From an uncultured Pelagibacteraceae bacterium (GTDB lineage: Bacteria; Pseudomonadota; Alphaproteobacteria; Pelagibacterales; Pelagibacteraceae): DNA of 34,896 bases. The translations under genes were made by a program, and so were the position numbers. The DNA is taken from contig CACKTH010000007.1 of NCBI GenBank assembly GCA_902603045.1, positions 1 to 34,896 of the forward strand. Reading direction: 5' to 3'. Numbering within the stretch: the stretch's first letter is position 1; the number at the start of each line of letters is the position of its first letter. The notes beneath the pieces are model-generated. The model ran no database searches, was not told the DNA's origin, and saw nothing but the letters and a program-made list of their open reading frames with translations. Shown here one piece after another: positions 1-8,167 of this stretch.

Positions 1-1
1 A

Positions 2-49
2 GTTACTAGAACTGCTGCTATAGATCTAAACGTTATAAATATAAAATAA
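2..49 (+). CDS. C-terminal tail of an upstream gene (partial, product unknown)
   Basis: Open frame from the window edge reads VTRTAAIDLNVINIK then TAA at 47-49, followed by a terminator-like hairpin at 63-91. Confidence 0.5.
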   Translation, partial: VTRTAAIDLNVINIK

Positions 50-62
50 ACAATTAACTTTT

Positions 63-91
63 AAAAAGGCCAGAAACACTGGCCTTTTTTT
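63..91 (+). terminator. Rho-independent terminator
   Basis: AAAAAGGCCAG (63-73), loop AAACA, CTGGCCTTTTT (79-89), then a T-run. The GC-rich stem stands out in this AT-rich DNA. Confidence 0.85.
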
Positions 92-107
92 CAATTACAG
101 ATTTAAA

Positions 108-128
108 TTGTAACAATTTTGTAACATT
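108..128 (+). promoter_or_regulatory. Pho-box-like PhoB operator upstream of pstC
   Basis: TTGTAACAATT TTGTAACATTT: two 7-mers TTGTAAC (108-114, 119-125) with an 11-bp period, as for PhoB half-sites. A third TGTAAC is at 134-139, out of period. Located 23-43 bp before the pstC ATG. Confidence 0.7.
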
Positions 129-150
129 TAAAATGTAACTATCACTGCGA

Positions 151-1554
151 ATGAATTTCGCACTAATATTTTTAATAATAATATTTTCAATTTCATTGTT
201 TTTTTATGGAAAATCGAAAACTAGAAGTTTAGCACTACAAAATAATTTAAAATTAAACGCGTTACCAAAGTTTTATGGATACTATTTAGTTTTATGGTGC
301 TCAATACCATCTTTAGTTTTTCTGTTGATATGGACGTTATTTGAACCAATAATTATCAAATCAATCATTATAGATAATGCTGCTAAATTAGGAGCAAATA
401 TAAGTGATAAAAACGAAGCAAATTTAATTTACGAAAAAATTAAAGCAATACATCTTGGAACATATTTTGGAGATATAGGTAATATTTTACAACAAAGTGC
501 TTTATCATATTCTAAATTTATAGGTTTATTTACTAATTCAAAAATAGTTTTAATTTTTTCAGTTATAATAGGCTCAATACTTTACTCATTAAAAAAAATA
601 AAAAACAATAATAAGGCAAGAGATGATGTTGAAATTATCTTAAAAGGTTTGTTGTTTGTATCATCTTTAATAGCAATTTTAACTACCTTAGGAATAATTT
701 TCTCACTACTTTTCGAAAGTATTAAATTTTTTTCTGTCATAAATATATTTGATTACTTATTTGGTACAAACTGGAGTCCCCAAAGAGCTTTTGTTAGAGA
801 TGCTTCATCTATAACAGTTGCTGAATATGAAGAATTAAAAGACGCTTTTGGTTTCATTCCTTTAATTGCAGGAACCTCATTTATTGCATTGATAGCAATG
901 TTTGTTGCAGTTCCTATAGGATTATTTTCTGGAATATATATGGCAGAATATGCTTCAACTAAAATTAGAAGAATATCTAAACCAATTATAGAAATTTTAG
1001 CAGGCATTCCAACTGTAGTTTATGGTTTTTTTGCAGCTCTTACTGTGGGACCATTTTTTAGACAATTTGGTGAAAGTTTAGGATTAACTGTATCATCAGA
1101 GAGTGCTTTAGCTGCAGGTCTAATCATGGGGATAATGATTATACCTTATATTTCATCTTTGTCTGATGATGTTATTAATTCTGTTCCACAATCATTAAGA
1201 GATGGTTCTTATGCGGTAGGTGCGACAAAATCTGAAACAATAAAGCAAGTTGTAATACCAGCTGCATTACCAGGAATAATTGGGTCTGTATTGTTAGCTG
1301 TATCTAGAGCAATTGGAGAAACAATGATAGTTGTTATGGCAGCAGGTTTGGCTGCAAATCTTACTATTAATCCACTTGAATCTACAACAACTATTACAAC
1401 TCAAATAGTGATGATATTAGTGGGTGACCAAGAGTTTGATAGTCCAAAAACGCAATCTGCCTTTGCATTAGGTTTAACTCTTTTCATTGCAACATTGATT
1501 TTAAATTATGTGGCTCAAAGAGCTGTTAAAAAATATAGAGAAAAATATGACTAA
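151..1554 (+). CDS. pstC: Phosphate ABC transporter permease PstC
   Basis: 467 aa with permease signature (IPTVVYGFFAALTVGPF, LRDGSYAVGATKSETIKQVVIPAALPGIIGSVLLAVSRAIGETM); pst gene order; extended N-terminal membrane region. Confidence 0.93.
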   Translation: MNFALIFLIIIFSISLFFYGKSKTRSLALQNNLKLNALPKFYGYYLVLWCSIPSLVFLLIWTLFEPIIIKSIIIDNAAKLGANISDKNEANLIYEKIKAIHLGTYFGDIGNILQQSALSYSKFIGLFTNSKIVLIFSVIIGSILYSLKKIKNNNKARDDVEIILKGLLFVSSLIAILTTLGIIFSLLFESIKFFSVINIFDYLFGTNWSPQRAFVRDASSITVAEYEELKDAFGFIPLIAGTSFIALIAMFVAVPIGLFSGIYMAEYASTKIRRISKPIIEILAGIPTVVYGFFAALTVGPFFRQFGESLGLTVSSESALAAGLIMGIMIIPYISSLSDDVINSVPQSLRDGSYAVGATKSETIKQVVIPAALPGIIGSVLLAVSRAIGETMIVVMAAGLAANLTINPLESTTTITTQIVMILVGDQEFDSPKTQSAFALGLTLFIATLILNYVAQRAVKKYREKYD

Positions 1555-2809
1555 AGAAAAAAGGTTAAAAAAAAGACATAACGCTGAAAAAAGATTTAGA
1601 TTTTATGGATTAGCTTCAATATTTTTAGCATTGTTATTTGTATTAATTTTAGTTCAAAATATATTTTCTAAAGGTAGTTCAGCTTTTATGAAAACAGCAA
1701 TAAATGTTGAAGTTTTTTATGATCCAGAGCTCTTAGGTGTCAAAAATGGAGCTACAAAAGATGAAATTCTTGAAGCAGATTTTTTTGACATAACAATTGA
1801 GACTCTTCTCAAAACATTTCCTACTAATAATTTAGATGAGGAAAATCAGCTTATTGATTTATTTACTACTGATGCAGAATTAGAAATTAAAAATGCATTA
1901 ATAAATAACAGTAATTTATTAGGAAAAACTGTAAGTTTAGAGATAACTTCTTCTGATGATATAGATCAGCTTCATAAAGGAAATTATCCTAGAGATTTAC
2001 CTGAGGAAAGAAGAAGAATATCCAATTTTCAATTAAGTATTTATGATAATTTTTTAGAAAACAAGAAGATTATAAAAAATTTTAACAATTATTTTTTTAA
2101 AAATGGTGATTCAAGAGATCCTGAGATTGCTGGAATTGGTGGAGCTTTAGTTGGATCATTTTATAGTATATTGATTTGTCTATTATTGTCTTTTCCAATT
2201 GCAGTTTTAGCTTCAATATATTTAGAGGAATTTGCTCCAAAAAATAAAATTACTGATTTTATTGAAATCAATATTAATAATCTTGCTGCTGTTCCATCAA
2301 TTGTTTATGGATTACTAGCTCTTCAAATTTTACTAGCAACTATTCAGTTACCCAGATCAACCCCATTGGTAGCTGGAATAACTTTAGCTTTAATGACATT
2401 ACCTAGAATAATTATACCTTGTAGAGCGTCTTTAAAAGCTGTGCCTCCTTCAATAAGAGAAGGTGCACTTGCAGTTGGAGCTTCAAAATTTCAATCAGTT
2501 TTTCATCATGTTGTACCATTAGCATTACCTGGTACTTTATCAGGAACGATTATAGGATTAGCTCAAGCTTTAGGAGAAACAGCACCTTTGATCTTGATTG
2601 GTATGGTGGCATTTGTTGTTGATATTCCATCAACACCTATTGATCCCTCATCTTCTTTACCAGTTCAAGTTTATCTATGGTCTGAGTCAGCGGAAAGAGG
2701 TTTTGTTGAAAAAACATCAGCAACAATCATGATGTTGCTAAGTTTTTTAATTGTAATGAATTTTTTAGCAGTATATTTAAGACAAAAATTCGAAAAAAGA
2801 TGGAACTAA
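1547..2809 (+). CDS. pstA: Phosphate ABC transporter permease PstA
   Basis: Permease signature (AAVPSIVYGLLALQ, REGALAVGASKFQSVFHHVVPLALPGTLSGTIIGLAQALGETAPL). Start moved to ATG 1547 (MTKEKRLKK), an 8-bp overlap with pstC; the ORF-track start at 1508 lies deep inside pstC. Confidence 0.93.
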   Translation: MTKEKRLKKRHNAEKRFRFYGLASIFLALLFVLILVQNIFSKGSSAFMKTAINVEVFYDPELLGVKNGATKDEILEADFFDITIETLLKTFPTNNLDEENQLIDLFTTDAELEIKNALINNSNLLGKTVSLEITSSDDIDQLHKGNYPRDLPEERRRISNFQLSIYDNFLENKKIIKNFNNYFFKNGDSRDPEIAGIGGALVGSFYSILICLLLSFPIAVLASIYLEEFAPKNKITDFIEININNLAAVPSIVYGLLALQILLATIQLPRSTPLVAGITLALMTLPRIIIPCRASLKAVPPSIREGALAVGASKFQSVFHHVVPLALPGTLSGTIIGLAQALGETAPLILIGMVAFVVDIPSTPIDPSSSLPVQVYLWSESAERGFVEKTSATIMMLLSFLIVMNFLAVYLRQKFEKRWN

Positions 2810-3571
2810 ATGTCTGATATTAAAATTAAATCAAAAAATTTGAATGTTTATTATGGTAATAAACAAGCTTTGTTCGATGTAAACCTTGATTTAAACGAAA
2901 AAGAGGTAACAGCATTAATTGGACCATCGGGATGTGGAAAATCTACTTTTATTAGATGTATAAACAGAATGAACGATGTCATCGATATATGCAAAGTTAC
3001 AGGAAATATTGAGATTGATGGAATTGAGATTAATAGTAAAGAATTAGACGTAGTTTCATTAAGAGAAAGAGTTGGCATGGTTTTCCAAAAACCAAATCCA
3101 TTTCCAAAAAGCATTTATGATAATATTTCTTATGGTCCAAAAATTCATGGAAAAGGTGAAAGTAAAAATGAACTAGATGAAATTGTTGAAAATAGTTTGA
3201 GAAAAGCAGCTTTATGGGAAGAGGTAAAAGATAGACTAAATGAACCAGGAACTGGATTGTCTGGTGGTCAACAACAAAGACTTTGTATTGCTAGAGCTAT
3301 TTCTGTAAATCCTGAGGTAATATTAATGGATGAGCCATGCTCCGCTCTAGATCCCATTGCAACCGCTAAAATTGAAGAATTAATCGATGAATTGAAAAAA
3401 ACTTACACTATTGTGATTGTTACTCATTCTATGGCTCAAGCTGTTAGAGTTTCACAAAAAACAGGGTTTTTTCACTTAGGCAAGTTAATAGAAGTTGGTA
3501 AAACGGAAAAAATTTTTAAAAACCCTGACAATAAAATGACACAAGACTATATTACAGGTAGATTTGGATAA
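2810..3571 (+). CDS. pstB: Phosphate ABC transporter ATP-binding protein PstB
   Basis: Walker [18 protein letters not shown] signature, Walker [14 protein letters not shown]. Confidence 0.96.
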   Translation: MSDIKIKSKNLNVYYGNKQALFDVNLDLNEKEVTALIGPSGCGKSTFIRCINRMNDVIDICKVTGNIEIDGIEINSKELDVVSLRERVGMVFQKPNPFPKSIYDNISYGPKIHGKGESKNELDEIVENSLRKAALWEEVKDRLNEPGTGLSGGQQQRLCIARAISVNPEVILMDEPCSALDPIATAKIEELIDELKKTYTIVIVTHSMAQAVRVSQKTGFFHLGKLIEVGKTEKIFKNPDNKMTQDYITGRFG

Positions 3572-3573
3572 AT

Positions 3574-4266
3574 ATGAGCAATGAACACACAGTAAAATCA
3601 TACGAAGAGGAATTACAGCACCTTACTGACTCTGTTATAAAAATGGGTAGTTTAACAGAAACACAGTTAGTAGATTCAATGGATGCCATAATTAAAGTAG
3701 ATAAGGATTCAATTGATAAAATAATCAAAAGTGATGAAGAAATAAATAAATTCAGATCAAAAATAGACACTCAAATAATGACATTACTTGTAAAGAGAGC
3801 TCCAATGGCTATTGATTTAAGAGAAACAATTAGTTCTTTAAAAATCTCACAAGATTTAGAGAGAATTGGTGATTTATCAAAAAGTAATGCAAAAAAAGTT
3901 AAGCCCTTGCCATTAGATTTACCGGAAGAATTATTATCAAATCTAAAAAGATTAGGAGATTTGGTCATAAAACAATTAAATGATGTAATAGATAGCTATG
4001 TAAATAAAAATTTTGATAAAGCTAAAGATGTTTGGGAAAAAGATGAACAGGTAGATGATCTAACATATATAGCTATGGAAAGTGTTATTGAATTTTTATC
4101 AAAAGACAAAAAAAATTTAGATTTTTCAACGCATCTAATTTTTGCAACTAAAAATTTAGAAAGAGCTGGTGATCATATAACCAATATAGCTGAGTCCATA
4201 TGTTACTTAATTAAAGGTGAATATTTAAAGGGAAATAGACCTAAAGGTAAAGTTATTCAAGAATAA
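3574..4266 (+). CDS. phoU: Phosphate signalling/transport accessory protein PhoU
   Basis: PhoU-like repeats (DLRETISSLKISQDLERIGDLSKSNAKK; NLERAGDHITNIAESI) directly after pstB. Confidence 0.94.
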   Translation: MSNEHTVKSYEEELQHLTDSVIKMGSLTETQLVDSMDAIIKVDKDSIDKIIKSDEEINKFRSKIDTQIMTLLVKRAPMAIDLRETISSLKISQDLERIGDLSKSNAKKVKPLPLDLPEELLSNLKRLGDLVIKQLNDVIDSYVNKNFDKAKDVWEKDEQVDDLTYIAMESVIEFLSKDKKNLDFSTHLIFATKNLERAGDHITNIAESICYLIKGEYLKGNRPKGKVIQE

Positions 4267-4267
4267 G

Positions 4268-4948
4268 ATGAGTGGCAAAATATTTATTATTGAAGATGAA
4301 CCTTCAATAATACAATTAGTTCAACACAATCTTGAGAAAGAGGGATTTATTGTATCATCATCAATTAATGGAAATAATGGTTTAAAAGAATTAAAGAAAT
4401 TTGAACCAAATTTGCTTCTTTTAGATTGGATGCTACCAGATCTATCTGGAATAGAAATTTGTAAAAATATTAGGAAAGATATGAAGCTAAAAAGCTTACC
4501 AATAATAATGCTGACTGCAAAAGGTGAAGAAGAAGATAAAATAAAGGGTTTAGATAGTGGTGTAGATGATTATCTAACAAAACCATTTAGCTTTAATGAA
4601 TTATTAGCAAGAATTAAAGCTGTACTTAGACGATCAGATCCTAAAATAGTTTCAGACTATATCGAATTTGATGATTTAAAATTAAACAGAAATGAAAGAA
4701 GAGTTTTTAGAAGTGATATTGAAATTACACTTGGTCCAACAGAATTTAGATTACTTGAATTTTTTTTATTAAATCCAAAAAGAGTTTATTCCAGAGATCA
4801 AATTCTTGAAAATGTTTGGCCCAATAACATTAATGTTGAAAGTAGAACTATTGATGTTCACATAAGAAGATTAAGAAAATCAGTAAATTTAAAAAATAAA
4901 AAAGAATTAATTAGAACTGTGCGATCTGCTGGATATTCTTTAATTTAA
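4268..4948 (+). CDS. phoB: Phosphate regulon response regulator PhoB
   Basis: Receiver domain (LLLLDWMLPDLSGIEICKNIR...LTAKGEEEDKIKGLDSGVDDYLTKPF) plus OmpR-type winged helix (SRDQILENVWPNNINVESRTIDVHIRRLRK). Confidence 0.93.
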   Translation: MSGKIFIIEDEPSIIQLVQHNLEKEGFIVSSSINGNNGLKELKKFEPNLLLLDWMLPDLSGIEICKNIRKDMKLKSLPIIMLTAKGEEEDKIKGLDSGVDDYLTKPFSFNELLARIKAVLRRSDPKIVSDYIEFDDLKLNRNERRVFRSDIEITLGPTEFRLLEFFLLNPKRVYSRDQILENVWPNNINVESRTIDVHIRRLRKSVNLKNKKELIRTVRSAGYSLI

Positions 4949-4962
4949 TTTCTTTGATAAAA

Positions 4963-5184
4963 TTAAAATACAATTTTTGAGATACCAATTACAAACAAAG
5001 GAATTTGTAATCCAAAATTTGTTAAAATCGCCTTATCTTTTGAGATGAAACCAGAAATTGTCCAACCAACAACGCCAAGACCGTGAAAATATATATTAAT
5101 TGGATATATATTTAAATTTGTAAGCAATATTCCTGTTAATACTAAAAACGTGCTTATCCATTTAAGATATTTTTTTAAAAACAT
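4963..5184 (-). CDS. Small membrane protein of unknown function
   Basis: 73 aa with hydrophobic segments; strong Shine-Dalgarno on the minus strand (GAGAAAGGAGTTTTATG). Confidence 0.7.
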   Translation of the reverse strand: MFLKKYLKWISTFLVLTGILLTNLNIYPINIYFHGLGVVGWTISGFISKDKAILTNFGLQIPLFVIGISKIVF

Positions 5185-5242
5185 AAAACTCCTTTCTCTA
5201 TACTTATGACACTTATGTTAAAGATTTATTAAAATAATTATT

Positions 5243-5581
5243 TTATATTAAATTGACTATGTATCTATGGATAAAATATCCTCCGATTAGCAATATTAAA
5301 CCTGCAATATAAATTATGAAAAAATTCATATTAAAAGATTTTGCAAAAAAGAAGGGTACAAAGAATAAATAACTTGCTGGTACTGCAATAAATATACTTT
5401 TTGTAAACATTACTGTTTTTTCTGTATCATTATGTTCATAATAGGAAAACAGTATTGCTATTAGTGATACCAAGGGTAAAGCAATAATAAATCCAGCGAG
5501 CTTAGGATTTTGACCAGCCAACCAACTTGAAAAAGCAACAATTAAACCTGCTGCTACAACTTTAAAAAAAAAAAATAACAT
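5243..5581 (-). CDS. Small multi-pass membrane protein of unknown function
   Basis: Start moved to the internal ATG (MLFFFFKVVAAGLIVAFSSW) because the longer ORF-track start overlaps the end of the peroxiredoxin gene. Several predicted TM helices. Confidence 0.72.
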   Translation of the reverse strand: MLFFFFKVVAAGLIVAFSSWLAGQNPKLAGFIIALPLVSLIAILFSYYEHNDTEKTVMFTKSIFIAVPASYLFFVPFFFAKSFNMNFFIIYIAGLILLIGGYFIHRYIVNLI

Positions 5582-5588
5582 CTGTTTT

Positions 5589-6128
5589 CTAGCTTGTTGC
5601 AAATTCTTTAATTTTTTCAAAACTGAAGTGATCGGCTATATCTTTCTTTGCGTAGTATACTTCATCAACTGTGCCTTGTTCGTTTATCAAAACATCTGTA
5701 ACAGCTATATCAAAATGACCTTTGATTTTTAAAGGAATATATCCCTTTAACATTGCAGGTATTATTTTATGAGATTTAAATAGCATTGCAGATAATGTTT
5801 TCATCATTGATCTTTCAATTTCATATTTTTGAAAATATTTAAAATCTTCATCAGCTAGTACAGTAAAAGGTAAATTTTTATGTTTTTTCATGTAAGACCT
5901 TAAATTATCAACTGGTGAATGAAATATTGCTACATGTGTAAAATTATTTCCTAGCTCATTAAATCTTTTATTAATTTCGTTTAATCTAAGATTGCAAAAA
6001 CTACACCCAGCTATTCTATAAAAAGTTAAAAGAACTTTCTTTCCGTGTGTTTTTGACAAATTAAATGTAGACCCGTCATCTCTTGGAAGTGTAATTTCCT
6101 CTAATTTATCTCCTTTAGAAATCTTCAT
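5589..6128 (-). CDS. Peroxiredoxin-like (AhpC/TSA-type thioredoxin-fold) protein
   Basis: KGDKLEEITLPRDDGSTFNLSKTHGKKVLLTFYRIAGCSFCNLRLNEI; thioredoxin-fold CSFC motif. Confidence 0.82.
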   Translation of the reverse strand: MKISKGDKLEEITLPRDDGSTFNLSKTHGKKVLLTFYRIAGCSFCNLRLNEINKRFNELGNNFTHVAIFHSPVDNLRSYMKKHKNLPFTVLADEDFKYFQKYEIERSMMKTLSAMLFKSHKIIPAMLKGYIPLKIKGHFDIAVTDVLINEQGTVDEVYYAKKDIADHFSFEKIKEFATS

Positions 6129-6520
6129 TTAATAGAGCATTTTTTACAAAGCCCGAAAAATTCAAGGTTATATTTATTGAATTTCATTCCTGCTTTTTCT
6201 TGAAAAGTTTTCAAATATTTTGATAATTTGTGATCACTTATTTCACTTACTTCTTCACAACTTTCACATATAGAAAATGCTGTAGCCTTCGATATTTGGC
6301 AATTAGAATTTTTGCATGCAACAAAAGCATTTTTACTTTCAATTTTATGAATTTTACCAATTTCAACTAATTTATCCAGCGCTCTATAAACTTGAGGTGG
6401 GGCTTTAATACCTTTTTTTTGGACGTTATGAAGAATTGAATAAGCTTTAATCGGTTCATTTACTTTTTCTATATAATCGAGAATAATTTTTTGGTTTTTT
6501 GAAAGTGTTTCTTTTTGCAT
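6125..6520 (-). CDS. zur: Fur-family transcriptional regulator, probable Zur
   Basis: Winged-helix region (IKAYSILHNVQKKGIKAPPQVYRALDKLVEIGKIHKIES) plus Cys motifs CESC and CKKC. Follows znuCB and overlaps the peroxiredoxin gene by 4 bp. Zur assignment is from context. Confidence 0.85.
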   Translation of the reverse strand: MQKETLSKNQKIILDYIEKVNEPIKAYSILHNVQKKGIKAPPQVYRALDKLVEIGKIHKIESKNAFVACKNSNCQISKATAFSICESCEEVSEISDHKLSKYLKTFQEKAGMKFNKYNLEFFGLCKKCSIK

Positions 6521-6543
6521 TATTTTATTTTATCAATTTAGCA

Positions 6544-7347
6544 TTAATTTTTCAATTGAATGGTCTGTTTTATTTTAAATAAAGAAATTATAAATAAGAT
6601 CAAAGCCGCTGCAATTATCGATGGACCTGAAGGTGTATTAAATTCTAATGATGAAAACAGACCTATAAAAACTGATAACAATCCTCCAATTATTGAAAAA
6701 ACAACCATTTTTTTTGGATTATCAGAAAGATTTCTAGCCATAGCTGTTGGAATTATCAACATCCCTGTAATCAATAAAACTCCAACTAGTTTTATAGAAA
6801 TAGCTATTAGTGCAGCTAATAGGACTGTAAAGATTGCTTTAGCTTTATCAGGATTTAGTCCTTCAGCTTCAGCTAGTTCATAATTTACTGTTGAAGCAAA
6901 TAATGGTTTCCAAATCAATTTTAAAACTATTAATATTAAAGCACCACCAAACCAAATTATAAATAAGTCCTTTTTATTAACTGCTAAAATATCTCCAAAC
7001 AATAATCCCATTATATCAAATCTAATAAAGGTTAAAAATCCAATCACAACTAATCCAACTGCTAACGACGAGTGAGCTAACAGACCAAGTAAAGCATCGC
7101 TTGGAAGATTTGTTTTTCTTTGTAATTGTATTAAAATTAAAGCGATAGCAGATGAAATGAAAAATATTGAAACAGCAATATTAAAATCCAATGAGTAAGC
7201 AATAGTAACACCTAACAAAGCTGAATGCGCAAGTGTATCTCCAAAATAAGATAACCTTCTCCAAACTACAAAACAACCAAGTGGTCCAGTAACAAATGCT
7301 ATACCTATACCTGCAAATATTGCTCTTATAAAAAAATCATCGAACAT
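6544..7347 (-). CDS. znuB: Zinc ABC transporter permease ZnuB
   Basis: ABC-3 family permease (GPLGCFVVWRRLSYFGDTLAHSALLGV; VKLVGVLLITGMLIIPTAMAR) next to znuC. Confidence 0.93.
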   Translation of the reverse strand: MFDDFFIRAIFAGIGIAFVTGPLGCFVVWRRLSYFGDTLAHSALLGVTIAYSLDFNIAVSIFFISSAIALILIQLQRKTNLPSDALLGLLAHSSLAVGLVVIGFLTFIRFDIMGLLFGDILAVNKKDLFIIWFGGALILIVLKLIWKPLFASTVNYELAEAEGLNPDKAKAIFTVLLAALIAISIKLVGVLLITGMLIIPTAMARNLSDNPKKMVVFSIIGGLLSVFIGLFSSLEFNTPSGPSIIAAALILFIISLFKIKQTIQLKN

Positions 7348-7348
7348 T

Positions 7349-8095
7349 TTAATTTTTTTTTATTTCTCCATCACTCGAATGTACATGATCGTGTTTATGT
7401 TCATAAATTGAGAGTGTTTGTGAAGCTTGCTCTCCAAACAAAGCTTTATATTCTTTATTTTTAGCAACATCCAATGGTGATCCTGAACAACATACATGTC
7501 CATTTAAACAAACAACATGATCGGTTGCACTCATTACAGTGTGCAAATCATGAGATATTAATAAAATACCACAATTTAAATTTTCTGAAATTTTTTTGAT
7601 CAATTCATACAAAGCTATCTCACCCGTAAAATCAACTCCTTGTACAGGTTCATCAAGTACTAATAGTTCAGGTTTTTTTGAAATAGCTCTAGCTAATAAA
7701 ACTCTTTGAAATTCACCACCTGACAAATTTCCTAAATTTTTATTCTTAAGATGATCTACCCCAGTTAATGTTAATGCTTCATCTATTAATTTGTCATTTA
7801 AATCATCTGTTAATAACATAAAATCTTTCACTCTTAGAGGAAGAGTCCAATCAATAGAAATTTTCTGTGGGACATATCCAATTTTATTTGTGAGTTTTTG
7901 TACTTCACCTTCAATATTTTTATGTAAGCCTAGTGCAATTTTAGCGGTAGTGCTTTTACCAGATCCATTTGGTCCGATTAATGTAATAATCTTGCCTTTT
8001 TCAACTACAAGTGAAACACCTTTGACAAGCCATTTATCATTTCGCTTTATTCCAACATCTTTCAATTTAACTAAAATATTATTTTCTATACCCAT
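7349..8095 (-). CDS. znuC: Zinc ABC transporter ATP-binding protein ZnuC
   Basis: Walker A GPNGSGKST, LSGGEFQRVLLARA, LLVLDEPVQGVD; His-containing C-terminus EHKHDHVH. Confidence 0.93.
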   Translation of the reverse strand: MGIENNILVKLKDVGIKRNDKWLVKGVSLVVEKGKIITLIGPNGSGKSTTAKIALGLHKNIEGEVQKLTNKIGYVPQKISIDWTLPLRVKDFMLLTDDLNDKLIDEALTLTGVDHLKNKNLGNLSGGEFQRVLLARAISKKPELLVLDEPVQGVDFTGEIALYELIKKISENLNCGILLISHDLHTVMSATDHVVCLNGHVCCSGSPLDVAKNKEYKALFGEQASQTLSIYEHKHDHVHSSDGEIKKN

Positions 8096-8133
8096 TTATT
8101 CACTTGACTAAAATAAGTTTTATTATTATTAGC

Positions 8134-8146
8134 GTTATATTATAAC
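8134..8146. promoter_or_regulatory. Zur box (shared znuCB-zur / znuA-cobW operator)
   Basis: GTTATATTATAAC is a 6-1-6 palindrome equal to the core of the published gammaproteobacterial Zur consensus GTTATANTATAAC. It lies in the 72-bp divergent znuC/znuA gap. Confidence 0.85.
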
Positions 8147-8167
8147 AATTAACAAAAACCAATTATT

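Noticed and set aside
753-1007. Antisense ORFs in pst/pho genes (753-1007, 2851-3114, 3552-3770, 3771-3968)
   Set aside because: Fully contained opposite conserved pstC, pstB and phoU; no independent support.
4936-4980. TTTAATTT...AAATTAAA inverted repeat at the phoB/73-aa convergent junction as a bidirectional terminator
   Set aside because: A/T-only stem in AT-rich DNA; too weak to call.
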